From Acidimicrobiaceae bacterium (GTDB lineage: Bacteria > Actinomycetota > Acidimicrobiia > Acidimicrobiales > RAAP-2), in assembly GCA_003168075.1 (NCBI GenBank), contig PMTL01000227.1, positions 223 to 42,807 of the forward strand: a DNA stretch of 42,585 bases, in the 5' to 3' direction. Below, piece after piece: positions 25,803-34,821 of this stretch (positions are counted from its first letter, which is position 1; every line of letters starts with the position of its first letter). The translations under genes were made by a program, and so were the position numbers. The notes below the pieces were generated by a model, which did no database searches, had not been told where the DNA came from, and saw nothing but the letters and a program-made list of their open reading frames with translations.

Positions 25803-27757
25803 TTCTGACGTGGTTGGGGCGAATCGCCCTCGACGTGGCGTTCCTCGCGTGCGTGATCGGCATCGTCTCTCAAGTGTTGACCCTGCGGGGTCGTAAATCT
25901 CGCGCGCTGCTCTGGGGTGCGCTGGCGCTGGGTGGCATGATTGCGGCGGTCGCAGTGATGCAGTTCGCCCTGGTGACTCATAACTTCTCGCTCGCCTACG
26001 TGGCCGAGAACAACGCCACGTTTACTCCGCTCATTTACTCAATTACGGGCATGTGGTCGGCCCTGGAGGGTTCGCTCTTGCTGTGGGCGCTGATATTGAC
26101 CGCGTTGACGTTGGCCGTGATCCGCCACTACCGAGAGGATTCGAACGACTCCGTGGTGGTCTGGGCGACGTTGGTGCTCTTTGTGGTCGGAGGATTCTTC
26201 ATCTTGTTGATGGTGGGACCGGCGGATCCCTTTTTGCACAACCCCGCTCACGTCCTGCAGGGAGCGGGCCCGAACGCTCTGTTGCAGGACAACCCGCTCG
26301 TCGCCGTGCACCCGCCGCTGCTCTACGCCGGCTTCGTCGGGTTCTCGGTGCCCTTCGCTTTCGCCATCGCGATGCTCATTACCGGGCGGGTGCACGACCG
26401 CTGGCCGCTGGAGCAGCGCCGCTGGACGGTACTCGCCTGGGGAAGCCTGTCGGTCGGAATCGTCCTCGGGGCGTGGTGGAGTTATCAGGTGCTCGGCTGG
26501 GGAGGATTTTGGGGCTGGGATCCCGTGGAAAACGCGGCGCTGTTGCCGTGGCTGACGGCCACGGCGTATATCCACTCGGTCATCGTCCAGGACCGCCGCG
26601 GACTCTTTCGCATCTGGAATCTCTCATTGGCGATCGCGACTTTCGCCTTCACTGTGCTCGGCACGTTCTTCACCCGTTCGGGTGTACTGCAGAGTGTGCA
26701 CTCCTTTTCGGCGAGCACGTTGGGTCCGGCGTTGATTGGCTTCTTCGCCCTGACCGTCGGTGCGGGAGTGGCCCTGATCGCCTGGCGCGGAGACGAACTG
26801 CGCTCGCCCATCGGCGTCGACCACCCGGCGTCGCGCGAGGGCCTCTTCATCGCCAACAATATTTTGTTCGTGGGCTTCGCCTTCGTCGTCTTGCTCGGGA
26901 CGGTCTTCCCGCTGCTCTACGAAGCGGTCAACGGCACTCAGGTCACCGTCGGCACGCCGTACTTCGCGGCGGTGGCGGCGCCGGTGGCGGTGGCGTTGCT
27001 GTTCTTGATGTCGATCGCCCCGGTGGTGAGCTGGCGCACCGTGGACGCGCCAGTCCTCTGGCAGCGCGTCAGGATCTCGGCGTGGGTGGCTCTGGGGAGT
27101 GTGGTAGTTCTCATTGCCGCGGGCGTGCGCCACTGGTCGGTACTGGTGGCCGTGTTCTTGTCCGTCGGCGCCGCCGGCGCGGCACTACGCACCCTGAAGG
27201 GTGTCGTCACTGCGGCGCGGCGCCGCGGTGACCTGGCGTCGGCGTGGCGCGCACCCAGCACCGGGGGCATGATCGTGCACCTCGGAGTGGTCGTGCTGGC
27301 CGTGGGCATCGTAGTGTCGACCTCGTATACGACTCGCTCGGAGGTCGCGCTGGCGAAGAATCAGCGCACGGTCATCGACGGGCAATACGTCACGTTCTCC
27401 GGCTTCGCGACGGTGAAGAACTCACTCGAGAACCAGACGCAGTTGATCGTCACCGTCGACGGAAACTCTCTTCGTCCGGCCATCACCGCGTTCAACGGTC
27501 GTTCGAGCCAGACGGTGGGGACACCGGCAATCGACTCGAACCTCCTGCGCGACGTCTACGTCACCTTCGACGCGGTGGGGGGCAACGGGACGACTTCGGG
27601 TGGGCAATTGACCAGCAACCTGCCCGCCGGATCGGTGCTGCTCGGTGTGACCGTCGAGCCGTTGTTGTCGTGGCTATGGATCGGTGGTCTGATGGTGGGC
27701 GTGGGTAGTGCCCTGTCGTTTGGTCGACGTCGCCACCGTGACGAGGTGGCGAGTTGA
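25799..27757 (+). CDS. ccmF: Cytochrome c haem lyase subunit CcmF
   Basis: This large polytopic protein attaches haem to apocytochrome c with CcmH. The 652 residues include the haem-binding motif WGGFWGWDPVENAALLPW, the flanking HPPLLYAGF histidine, and the FTRSGVLQSVHSF segment, all typical of CcmF. About 15 membrane segments and a soluble loop before the last segment (SLENQTQLIVTVDG region) fit the family. The ATG overlaps the ccmE stop (ATGA). Confidence 0.96.
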   Translation: MILTWLGRIALDVAFLACVIGIVSQVLTLRGRKSRALLWGALALGGMIAAVAVMQFALVTHNFSLAYVAENNATFTPLIYSITGMWSALEGSLLLWALILTALTLAVIRHYREDSNDSVVVWATLVLFVVGGFFILLMVGPADPFLHNPAHVLQGAGPNALLQDNPLVAVHPPLLYAGFVGFSVPFAFAIAMLITGRVHDRWPLEQRRWTVLAWGSLSVGIVLGAWWSYQVLGWGGFWGWDPVENAALLPWLTATAYIHSVIVQDRRGLFRIWNLSLAIATFAFTVLGTFFTRSGVLQSVHSFSASTLGPALIGFFALTVGAGVALIAWRGDELRSPIGVDHPASREGLFIANNILFVGFAFVVLLGTVFPLLYEAVNGTQVTVGTPYFAAVAAPVAVALLFLMSIAPVVSWRTVDAPVLWQRVRISAWVALGSVVVLIAAGVRHWSVLVAVFLSVGAAGAALRTLKGVVTAARRRGDLASAWRAPSTGGMIVHLGVVVLAVGIVVSTSYTTRSEVALAKNQRTVIDGQYVTFSGFATVKNSLENQTQLIVTVDGNSLRPAITAFNGRSSQTVGTPAIDSNLLRDVYVTFDAVGGNGTTSGGQLTSNLPAGSVLLGVTVEPLLSWLWIGGLMVGVGSALSFGRRRHRDEVAS

Positions 27758-28284
27758 GGCGGCGCGTCGTCCTCGCGATCTCTCTGGCAGTGCTCGTGGC
27801 CATCGTGGGGCTTTCCATCTTGCTGGTGACGCGCCAGCCAGTCTCGGCGACCATCGTGCAGAACCCTCTGGTGGGCAATGCGGCGCCGGAAATCTCGGGC
27901 GCTCAGTTCGGCGGTGGTACGTTCTCGCTGAAGGCCGATCGAGGCAAGATCGTCGTCGTCAATTTCTTCGCGTCCTGGTGCGGTCCGTGTCAGGTGGAGG
28001 AGCCGAATCTGATTACCTTCGCCTGGCAGCAGCACCTCAAGGGCGTCGCCGTCGTGGGGGTGGTCTTCAACGACACCGTGGGCGCCGCCAAGGCGTTCGA
28101 CGCGTACTACCACACTCTCTATCCCGCGATTGACGATCCCAACGGCACGATCGCTTTTCACTACGGCGTGACCGCGCCGCCCTCTACCTTCGTCATCGAC
28201 ACCCACGGTCGAGTGGTGGCCGAGTTGATCGGTCCCGTCTCGACGGCGCAGCTCAACAATGTCGTTGCTCGGGTCCGCGCGTGA
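27754..28284 (+). CDS. ccmG: Thioredoxin-like protein CcmG (DsbE/ResA type)
   Basis: This membrane-anchored thioredoxin reduces the CxxCH cysteines of apocytochrome c. The 176 residues show an N-terminal anchor, NFFASWCGPCQVEEPNL with active-site Cys76 and Cys79, and the cis-proline region GVTAPPSTFVIDTHG. The TTG start overlaps the ccmF stop as TTGA. Position between ccmF and ccmH supports the assignment. Confidence 0.93.
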   Translation: MRRRVVLAISLAVLVAIVGLSILLVTRQPVSATIVQNPLVGNAAPEISGAQFGGGTFSLKADRGKIVVVNFFASWCGPCQVEEPNLITFAWQQHLKGVAVVGVVFNDTVGAAKAFDAYYHTLYPAIDDPNGTIAFHYGVTAPPSTFVIDTHGRVVAELIGPVSTAQLNNVVARVRA

Positions 28285-28679
28285 CGAGTGTGGGCGCCCT
28301 TCGTCTCGGGTCGTTTCGGCTGTGGGCCGTCGCGCTCGTGGCCGTCGTGGTCATCGCCGTCGTGGCGGCTCCCGTGGCGTCTTCAGCCGCCCAGCGCGTG
28401 ACGCACCTGGAGTCACTGGTGAAGTGCCCCTCGTGTGACGATCTCTCGGTCGCTCAGAGCACGTCGTCCTCGGCGCTGGCCGTGCGCCACGAAATCGCGA
28501 CAATGGTCGCGCGCGGCGACAGCGACACGCAGATTCTTACGACGATCGAAGACTCCTACGGGCCGACAATCCTGTTGAGTCCCTCCACCTCCGGAATCGG
28601 CACCCTGCTCTGGCTCCTGCCCGCGGCGGTGTTCGCCGGCCTTATCGCGACGGGCGTTGTGCTGCGGAGACGCCGGTGA
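28281..28679 (+). CDS. ccmH: Cytochrome c maturation protein CcmH (CycL type)
   Basis: The 132-residue thiol protein acts with CcmF in presenting reduced apocytochrome. It has an N-terminal membrane segment, the active motif LVKCPSCDDLSVAQSTSS (Cys49, Cys52; the usual form is LRCxxCQNQSIADS), and a C-terminal membrane helix ending in basic residues. It is coupled to ccmG by a GTGA overlap. Confidence 0.93.
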   Translation: MTSVGALRLGSFRLWAVALVAVVVIAVVAAPVASSAAQRVTHLESLVKCPSCDDLSVAQSTSSSALAVRHEIATMVARGDSDTQILTTIEDSYGPTILLSPSTSGIGTLLWLLPAAVFAGLIATGVVLRRRR

Positions 28680-29419
28680 AGAGCGAGCGCCAACTTCTCG
28701 ATGAGATTCGCTTACGCGAAGCTTCTCTCGACGACGCTGGCCGTGAACGCGACGCCGGTGAGTTGGCCGACGCTGACTACTCAGCGATCGTTGAGCGCGA
28801 GAAAAGTGCCCTCGCACAGGCGCGCCATGACCTTGAGACGCTCGCGGTGCCCGTCGGGGACGTCGCCACCCCGGTTCGCACAGGATCAGCCGTTCGCCAC
28901 CGTCCTCGCCGCCGTCTCCTCATTGCGCTGGTGTGCTTCGCCCTCGCGGCGGGCGTATTGGTGTGGGCGAACCTTGGTCTTCGCCAAGCCGGTACGTCGG
29001 CGACGGGCGGACTGAACTTGACGCAATCACAAAAGATGCGACAACTCCTCATTGAAGGTGAAGACGACGTGGCCAACGGTGACGGCGTCGCTGCGCTTTC
29101 GGCGTTTCAGCAGGTCCTCGCAATTTCGCCGACCAACGTCGATGCACTCACCGAGACTGGTTGGCTCGACTTCTCGGCGGGGAGTTCGAGCGCCAACGCC
29201 GTGGTCGTGGCACACGGGGTGAGCCTCCTTCGCCAAGCGGTGCTGCTGGCACCCGACCAAGCGGCCCCACGTCTCTACTACGCCCTCGTTGCCTACGAGA
29301 CGCCCGGGAATCGGGCTCTGGCGACGGCGCAGTTCCGGGTCTTCGTGAAGCTGCACCCCTCCACGACGCAACTGGCTCTCGCCGCCAAGATCCTGCGCGC
29401 ACTCAAGATCAACTCCTAG
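28676..29419 (+). CDS. CcmI/CycH-like TPR membrane protein
   Basis: The 247-residue protein starts with a CcmI-like segment (DEIRLREASLDDAGRERDAGEL), followed by one transmembrane helix (LLIALVCFALAAGVLVW). Its soluble region has tetratricopeptide-like helices (ALSAFQQVLAISPTNVDALT). CcmI-type proteins hold the apocytochrome C-terminus for the lyase. It is the last ccm gene, and its TAG stop shares CTAG with the convergent chromate transporter. Confidence 0.85.
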   Translation: MKSERQLLDEIRLREASLDDAGRERDAGELADADYSAIVEREKSALAQARHDLETLAVPVGDVATPVRTGSAVRHRPRRRLLIALVCFALAAGVLVWANLGLRQAGTSATGGLNLTQSQKMRQLLIEGEDDVANGDGVAALSAFQQVLAISPTNVDALTETGWLDFSAGSSSANAVVVAHGVSLLRQAVLLAPDQAAPRLYYALVAYETPGNRALATAQFRVFVKLHPSTTQLALAAKILRALKINS

Positions 29420-30579
29420 AGCGGCACGACCCCAGAGATCAGCGCCCCGAGCACTGCGGCACCGAGCAGCATCGTTGTCGACCCTCGGCGAAGTCCGAGG
29501 AGCCAGGTCAGTGCCGCCGCGAGGACCGCGCCCTGCCAGAGGTGCGTGATGAACATGGCCAGGGCAATCGCTGAGGCGCCGATGGCGCCGATCACACTCG
29601 GACCCGCACCGGCGAGGAACGCGAGGACTGTGGTGTTCAGGCGCAGTCGATCGAAATGGCGTGCGCCCACGATGATGAAAGCGAACGACGGAGCGAAGGC
29701 CACCACCGTGGCGATTCCGGCGCCACCGAGTCCGTGGGCGGCGTAGCCGACGGCCGAGACGGTGAGCACCACTGGGCCCGGGGTGATTTGACCCAGCGCC
29801 ACGGCGTTTAAGAACTGCGCGCCACTCATCCAGTGAAAGGTACTCACCACGTCGTGTTGCATTAAAGGGATGATGACGAAGCCGCCCCCGTAGGAGAGCG
29901 CACCGACTTTGAACGCAACCCAGGCCAGTGCTCCCAGTCCGCCGAGGGCGACGGTGTGCACCGTGGCGAGGCCCGCGGCCAGGGCGTGGCGGGGTCCTTC
30001 GTGGCGCGCGAGGATCTCGGCCACGCCGCACCCCACCAGTGCGAGCACCACCAACGCCGGCGCGAAGAGAGCGCTGCCCACGCCGAGGGCCGCGTACGCA
30101 CTCCAGCGAAGCCGCGTGGAGCGACCCGACGTGTTGCGCCAGCTCGGTTGGGCCAACTGCCACGCCGTGCGCAACGCGATCACTGGTACCACCGCCCCCG
30201 CACCCAGCGCGGCGCCGAGAATCACCCGGGACGGGTGGTGGGCGAAGAAGAGCACCGAGAGGCCAATGATCAGGACGAGCCCAGGCAAGATGAACGAGAT
30301 GCCTCCCACCAGTGCGCCGCGCACGCCGCGCAATCGCCAGGCGCTGTAGATCATCAGTTGGGTTGACGCCGGACCCGGGAGGAGATTTGCCGCCGCGACG
30401 GCGTGTTCGAACTCTTCGGAACTTAACCAGTGGTGACGTTCGACGCTGAGGTGTCGCAACAGGGCGATGTGCGCGGGAGGTCCTCCGACGCCGATGACGC
30501 CGATGCGCCCCCACTCGCGTGCGATGACGCGCAAGGGGACTTTCGCGATCGGCGCGTGTGCGCCGGTCGCTTCGGACAC
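29416..30579 (-). CDS. chrA: Chromate transporter, ChrA family (two CHR domains)
   Basis: This 387-residue membrane protein of the CHR superfamily exports chromate and may also carry sulfate-like anions. Each half shows the family pattern: GVIGVGGPPAHIALLRHLSV with ANLLPGPASTQLMIYSAWR in the first, and GALSYGGGFVIIPLMQHDVV with VALGQITPGPVVLTVSAVGY in the second. It is thus the long-chain form. It follows the SufR-like regulator gene after 1 nt, so the two are probably co-transcribed. The stop overlaps that of the CcmI-like gene. Confidence 0.93.
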   Translation of the reverse strand: MSEATGAHAPIAKVPLRVIAREWGRIGVIGVGGPPAHIALLRHLSVERHHWLSSEEFEHAVAAANLLPGPASTQLMIYSAWRLRGVRGALVGGISFILPGLVLIIGLSVLFFAHHPSRVILGAALGAGAVVPVIALRTAWQLAQPSWRNTSGRSTRLRWSAYAALGVGSALFAPALVVLALVGCGVAEILARHEGPRHALAAGLATVHTVALGGLGALAWVAFKVGALSYGGGFVIIPLMQHDVVSTFHWMSGAQFLNAVALGQITPGPVVLTVSAVGYAAHGLGGAGIATVVAFAPSFAFIIVGARHFDRLRLNTTVLAFLAGAGPSVIGAIGASAIALAMFITHLWQGAVLAAALTWLLGLRRGSTTMLLGAAVLGALISGVVPL

Positions 30580-30580
30580 G

Positions 30581-31291
30581 TCAGGCCGTGACTCGGCAGG
30601 TGTCGTCGCCGCGCGCTCGCGAGGTCATTGTCACCTTGGTGGATTTGGCTCCGAGACCTTCGAGCATGCCCGAGATCAGGCCGCGGTCGACGGCGCACAG
30701 GACGGGATGGTGCTGCGCGGCGGTGCCGAAGGGGCAGTTGTCGGCGACCACTGACTGCGACGTCGCATTCACTTCGACGCGCGCGGCGAATCCGTGAGCG
30801 GTGAGCAAACCAGCGATGGACGACATGGCGGACTTGACGCTGACTTCGGAGTCACCGGAATTCGCCGTGGTACCCAGTCCGCGTCCGTATTCCATGCCGA
30901 CGTCGTGGGCGAGGGCTTCGGCGGCCTTGGGTCCGAGGCGCTCGAGCGCCATTTCCAGCAGGGCCACGAGCAGGGCGTCGCGCCGTATCGAACCCTCCAT
31001 GGCGACGTTGTTGTCGACAACGCGGTATCCCTTGGCCGGACGCCCGACGGTGGTCTTGTGCACATTGTCGTAGGTGACGTAGCCACCCTCGGTGAGACGT
31101 TCCACGTGGTGGCGCACGACGTTGGCGTGCACGTCGCAGTGCCGGGCCAGTTCGGTGGCGGTCGCTCCCGGATTCTCGCGTAGGTAGAGGTAGATCTTGC
31201 GTCGAGTGTTATCACCGAAGGAGTGCGCAAGGCTCGTGATCGTCGCCGTGAAGAGGGCCGGGTCGAGCTCAGTCTCGGGACGCGATGACAT
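30581..31291 (-). CDS. SufR-like winged-helix regulator with iron-sulfur cysteines
   Basis: The 236-residue protein has an N-terminal winged helix of the ArsR/DeoR type (GDNTRRKIYLYLRENPGATA, TELARHCDVHANVVRHHVER). The C-terminal effector domain carries three cysteines, Cys186, Cys199 and Cys232, in NCPFGTAAQHHPVLCAVDRG and RARGDDTCRVTA. The spacing C-x12-C matches SufR and mycobacterial Rv1460, which bind an iron-sulfur cluster and repress iron-sulfur assembly genes. ATG 31291 is chosen because the family N-terminus begins there and a TACACT box lies 7 nt upstream. It is divergent from mrp, an iron-sulfur carrier, and upstream of chrA. A role sensing iron-sulfur or oxidative status is inferred. 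Confidence 0.85.
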   Translation of the reverse strand: MSSRPETELDPALFTATITSLAHSFGDNTRRKIYLYLRENPGATATELARHCDVHANVVRHHVERLTEGGYVTYDNVHKTTVGRPAKGYRVVDNNVAMEGSIRRDALLVALLEMALERLGPKAAEALAHDVGMEYGRGLGTTANSGDSEVSVKSAMSSIAGLLTAHGFAARVEVNATSQSVVADNCPFGTAAQHHPVLCAVDRGLISGMLEGLGAKSTKVTMTSRARGDDTCRVTA

Positions 31292-31298
31292 ACGCCAA

Positions 31299-31304
31299 AG
31301 TGTA
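31299..31304 (-). promoter_or_regulatory. Candidate -10 box of the SufR-like gene (leaderless)
   Basis: TACACT lies 7 nt before the ATG at 31291 on the minus strand, with no Shine-Dalgarno. It sits in the 91-nt spacer shared with the divergent mrp gene. Confidence 0.45.
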
Positions 31305-31382
31305 GGCGTTGTGCGGCCTTTCGTGAGCGCAAGCGCCTGGTGGCGCCGGTAGCCTCGTATCCACCACCACAAAGGATGAGCC

Positions 31383-32495
31383 GTGACCTTCGACGCCGAA
31401 CAGTACCCCGCCCTCGCGGCCATCATCGAGCCCCAGGTCCTACGCCCTCTGGGCGAGCTGGGTTTCCTCGATGAGGTCGTTGAGACTTCGTCGGGCCGCG
31501 AGATCACGCTCGTCTTGCCGGCGTCGAACTGGCCCCAGCGTGAGTACCTCGAAACGAAGATTCGTGAGACGCTCGAGGGCGCGACGCTCAACGTGCGGAC
31601 CATGAACGAAGAAGAATTGCTGCACCTGCGCAACTACCTGCGAGGTTCGATGACGGGCACCTCGACGCCGGGTCAACACGGTCACGGCAGCGACCAGCCC
31701 AAGTTCCTCGACCGACTCTCCAAGACCCGCGTGCTCGGGATCTCTTCGGGCAAGGGCGGTGTGGGCAAGTCCTCGGTTACCGTCAACCTCGCGATATCGC
31801 TGGCGAAGCAGGGCCACCAAGTGGGCGTCCTCGACGCCGACGTCTACGGCTTTTCCTTGCCCAAGATGCTCGGTGCCGTTGCCGACCCGATTGTGCTTGG
31901 CGACACGGTCTTGCCGACGCTGGCTCACGGGGTGCGCTGCGTGTCGATGGGGTACTTCGTGCCCGACGAACAGCCGGTCATTTGGCGCGGGCCGATGTTA
32001 CACAAGGCCATCGAGCAACTCGTCACCGAGGCCTGGTGGGACGAACCCGACTTCTTGATCATCGACATGCCGCCCGGTACTGGTGACGTGGCGTTGACGT
32101 TGTCAGAGATCTTGCCGCGTATCGAGATGTACGTGGTCACCACGCCCCAAGCCGCCGCACAACGCGTCGCTCAACGCTCGGCCTACGCGGCGCGAAAGCT
32201 CAAGCTCTCGGTGCGCGGCGTCATTGAGAACATGAGCTGGTTCCGCGGAGACGACGGAGTGCGCTATGAGATATTCGGAAGCGGGGGTGGTGAGACTCTG
32301 GCGCACGACCTCGGTGTCGCGCTGCTGGGCCAGATCCCCCTCGAGACGCCTCTACGCGAGGGAGGCGACTTCGGCGTGCCGCTCGTCGTGAGCGACCCCG
32401 AGAGCGAGGCGTCGCGAGCTTTCGCCGATATCGCCACGAAGGTGGCCGCCCAGGGACCAGCGCGGGTGTATCGCCAGGAACTGCGCATCGTCTAA
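31383..32495 (+). CDS. mrp: Mrp/ApbC-family iron-sulfur carrier ATPase
   Basis: This P-loop NTPase is thought to carry iron-sulfur clusters to target proteins. The 370 residues start with a DUF59/MIP18 domain (about 8-80), then the deviant Walker A GISSGKGGVGKSSVTVNLA, GVLDADVYGFSLPKML, IIDMPPGTGDVALTL and GVIENMSWF. The CxxC motif that usually follows the last segment is missing: the protein reads ENMSWFRGDDGVRYEIFG and has only one Cys in total. AAAGGA at 31371-31376 precedes the GTG start by 6 nt. It is divergent from the SufR-like regulator. Confidence 0.93.
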   Translation: MTFDAEQYPALAAIIEPQVLRPLGELGFLDEVVETSSGREITLVLPASNWPQREYLETKIRETLEGATLNVRTMNEEELLHLRNYLRGSMTGTSTPGQHGHGSDQPKFLDRLSKTRVLGISSGKGGVGKSSVTVNLAISLAKQGHQVGVLDADVYGFSLPKMLGAVADPIVLGDTVLPTLAHGVRCVSMGYFVPDEQPVIWRGPMLHKAIEQLVTEAWWDEPDFLIIDMPPGTGDVALTLSEILPRIEMYVVTTPQAAAQRVAQRSAYAARKLKLSVRGVIENMSWFRGDDGVRYEIFGSGGGETLAHDLGVALLGQIPLETPLREGGDFGVPLVVSDPESEASRAFADIATKVAAQGPARVYRQELRIV

Positions 32496-32502
32496 TGAAT
32501 GT

Positions 32503-33657
32503 TTAACGGTCGATCCCGTTGGGAAGCTGGTCGATGGGCCACTCGAGCAGGGTGACCGCGCTGCGACACGCGAAGCGGTCCGTCATGCCGGCCACGTAAC
32601 TCACCGCGGCGGCCAGGGCCACCGGCGAACCGACGGCGTCGCGAAGAAACTCGTCGTCCTCGGGCAACAGGTCGGGGTGCGCGGCGAAGTGCTCGACGAG
32701 CGCACGTAACATCCCCACCACGCGAGCGGCTTGCAGCCGAGAAGCGTCGCGCATATAGATCGATTCGTAGTTGAATGCGCGAAATGCGCCCAGCGCCTCG
32801 GCGTGACGCGAGTCCATGCCAATGAGGCCGGTTTCGCGAGTCGTAGCGATGACTGCGTTGATGAACGCTCCGAGCTGTTGGCGCCGCGACGTACCGCAGC
32901 GGTCGCTCACGAGACCCGGTAGGTCGTCGACGCGCACCAGTCCCGCTGAGGCGGCGTCCTCGAAGTCGTGACAGACGTAAGCGATGCGGTCGGCCCAGCT
33001 CACGACTTCGCCCTCGGGGCTTAATGGGGCCGGACGCGACCACGAGTGATTGCGAATACCATCGAGGGTCTCGAGACAGAGGTTGAGTGGACGTAGCGAC
33101 ACGTCGGCGCCCCAAGTGGCGTGGTCGAAGCCTCCCTCGACGAAGGGGTCGAGAGCCTCTTCACTGGCGTGGCCGCCGGGACCGTGACCGCAGTCGTGTC
33201 CCAGAGCGATCGCGTCGGTCAACGCCACGTTGAGTCCGAGAGTGCGCGCGATACTGGTGGCCACCTGGGCCACCTCGAGGGCGTGGGTCAGTCGGGTACG
33301 CATGTGGTCGTCGGGAAAGACGAAGACCTGGGTCTTGCCACTGAGCCGGCGAAAGGACGTCGAGTGCAAGATCCGGTCGCGGTCGCGCTCAAAGCAAGTG
33401 CGAAACGTGTCGGGTTCTTCGTCGCGTGCTCGGCGACCGGCCCCGTGGGCGCGCGTAGCGCCACCGGCCAGCAATTCGTCACTTTGCCCCTCGCGCGCGT
33501 CGCGGTTCGACGCGGCGACGACGCGCGGATCGCCGGGATCGAGCGCTGCCACGGAGTTGCGGTGTGCCCGCACGACCTCATCATGGGCGAAACCCTCCAT
33601 GGTGGCGGCCCACTGGGCGCTGCGCGAGGTGGGGGTGTCATCAGTCACGACCTTCAT
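32503..33657 (-). CDS. dgt: Deoxyguanosinetriphosphate triphosphohydrolase-like protein
   Basis: This HD-domain hydrolase of 384 residues is of the family that converts dGTP to deoxyguanosine and triphosphate. It shows FRRLSGKTQVF, the metal-site histidine in RLTHALEVAQVA, the HD motif in ALGHDCGHGPGGHASEEAL and the later Asp in VSWADRIAYVCHDFEDA. In actinobacteria dgt is often linked to dnaG, which is not seen here. The ATG at 33657 is preceded on the minus strand by GAGG. The gene converges on mrp with a gap of 7 nt. Substrate range may be wider than dGTP. Confidence 0.93.
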   Translation of the reverse strand: MKVVTDDTPTSRSAQWAATMEGFAHDEVVRAHRNSVAALDPGDPRVVAASNRDAREGQSDELLAGGATRAHGAGRRARDEEPDTFRTCFERDRDRILHSTSFRRLSGKTQVFVFPDDHMRTRLTHALEVAQVATSIARTLGLNVALTDAIALGHDCGHGPGGHASEEALDPFVEGGFDHATWGADVSLRPLNLCLETLDGIRNHSWSRPAPLSPEGEVVSWADRIAYVCHDFEDAASAGLVRVDDLPGLVSDRCGTSRRQQLGAFINAVIATTRETGLIGMDSRHAEALGAFRAFNYESIYMRDASRLQAARVVGMLRALVEHFAAHPDLLPEDDEFLRDAVGSPVALAAAVSYVAGMTDRFACRSAVTLLEWPIDQLPNGIDR

Positions 33658-33708
33658 CTTGCCTCAACGCCGTAACATGGGGTGGTCGTTACCGACGGAG
33701 GAGTCGTC

Positions 33709-33939
33709 ATGGAAATTCGTATTGGCATAGTGCAATCAATGAAGGAGCTCGACATCGAACTCCCGGAGGGCACGGACCGTGACGCCCTAGCCAAGGAAGT
33801 GGAGGCCGCCTTGGAGGGCGACCGCCTCCTGTGGCTAACTGATCGCAAGGGCCGTCGCGTCGGCGTTCCGGCGGCGCGCATCGCCTACGTCGAATTCACC
33901 ACTACCAGTGAGCGCATCGTAGGCTTCGGCGCGGCCTGA
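33709..33939 (+). CDS. DUF3107 family protein
   Basis: A 76-residue protein of the actinobacterial DUF3107 family (mycobacterial Rv3208A): MEIRIGIVQSMKELDIELPE, then LLWLTDRKGRRVGVPAARIA and YVEFTTTSERIVGFG. The function is unknown. GGAGGAG at 33697-33703 lies 5 nt before the ATG, so the track start at 33682 is rejected. It is followed after 3 nt by the PHP phosphatase gene and probably forms an operon with it and pdtaS. Confidence 0.92.
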   Translation: MEIRIGIVQSMKELDIELPEGTDRDALAKEVEAALEGDRLLWLTDRKGRRVGVPAARIAYVEFTTTSERIVGFGAA

Positions 33940-33942
33940 GCC

Positions 33943-34821
33943 GTGATCGACTATCACCTGCACCTCTGGAGCCACGAGGAGTCGTCGGTTGGGTACCGGC
34001 TCGACCAGGTGGCCCAGTACTGCGAGGAAGCCCAGCGCAATGGCGTCAATGAACTGGCACTGACCGAGCACCTTTACCGCTTCGTCGAACTTCGCGCGAC
34101 GGTCGGCGACTTCTGGACGCGCTGGAACCACGAGCCAACGGCGCCGCTCATGGCCGACTACTTCGACTTTCACGCGCGCAACTCACTCGAGGACTACGTC
34201 ACCTTCGCCCAGTTGGCCAAGTCCGAGGGACTGCCGGTCAAGGTGGGCATGGAGGTCGACTACTACCGCGACCAGATGGACGACGTCGCCGCTCTGGTCG
34301 ACCAGTACCCCTTTGACGTACTCATTGGTTCAGTGCACTGGCTCAACTCCTGGCAGTTTGACGACATCGACAACGCGGTGCAGATGAACGGGTGGCGCAC
34401 TCGCGATGTCGACCAGACCTGGGCTGAGTACACCGTCGCCCTCGAGGAGTTGACGGCGACCCGTACCGTCGACGTCCTCGCGCACCCCGACGTCATCAAG
34501 GTCGCCGGGTTCTTCGCTGCACACCCCGAACCGCTGTGGGACGCCATGGCCGAGGCCGCCGCGGCGGTGGACGTCTCGGTGGAGTGTTCGTCGTCGGGTT
34601 GGTTCAAACCCGCCGCCGAGCAGTACCCGGCCGGTGGCTTCCTCGACCGGCTGGTCGAACGAGGGGTGACCTTCACGACGGCGTCGGACGCGCACCGACT
34701 CGAGCGTGTGGGTTCTCGCGCCGGGGATCTAGCGACGCTGCTCGAAGCGCGTGGCGTGCACCAGCTCGCCTCCTACGACGAACGCCGTCGCACCATGGTG
34801 GCCCTGCGGAGCCCCGCGTGA
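33943..34821 (+). CDS. PHP-domain phosphatase, histidinol-phosphatase (HisJ) like
   Basis: This 292-residue metal-dependent phosphoesterase has the PHP motifs in order: DYHLHLWSH, LALTEHLYRF, GMEVDYYRD, DVLIGSVHWL, DVLAHPDVIK and TTASDAHRLERVG. These bind a trinuclear metal site. HisJ-type enzymes hydrolyse histidinol phosphate, but no histidine-biosynthesis genes are near, so the substrate is not certain. The GTG start is 3 nt after the DUF3107 stop, and its own stop overlaps the pdtaS GTG. Confidence 0.88.
   Translation: MIDYHLHLWSHEESSVGYRLDQVAQYCEEAQRNGVNELALTEHLYRFVELRATVGDFWTRWNHEPTAPLMADYFDFHARNSLEDYVTFAQLAKSEGLPVKVGMEVDYYRDQMDDVAALVDQYPFDVLIGSVHWLNSWQFDDIDNAVQMNGWRTRDVDQTWAEYTVALEELTATRTVDVLAHPDVIKVAGFFAAHPEPLWDAMAEAAAAVDVSVECSSSGWFKPAAEQYPAGGFLDRLVERGVTFTTASDAHRLERVGSRAGDLATLLEARGVHQLASYDERRRTMVALRSPA

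Noticed and set aside
26053-27231. 392-codon plus-strand ORF inside ccmF
   Set aside because: Out-of-frame reading of a well-supported ccmF; Arg/Gly/Ala-rich, no signature.
29027-30514. 495-codon minus-strand ORF over the CcmI-like and chrA genes
   Set aside because: It runs out of frame through chrA and antisense to the TPR gene, with Arg/Gly-rich low-complexity sequence; a shadow.
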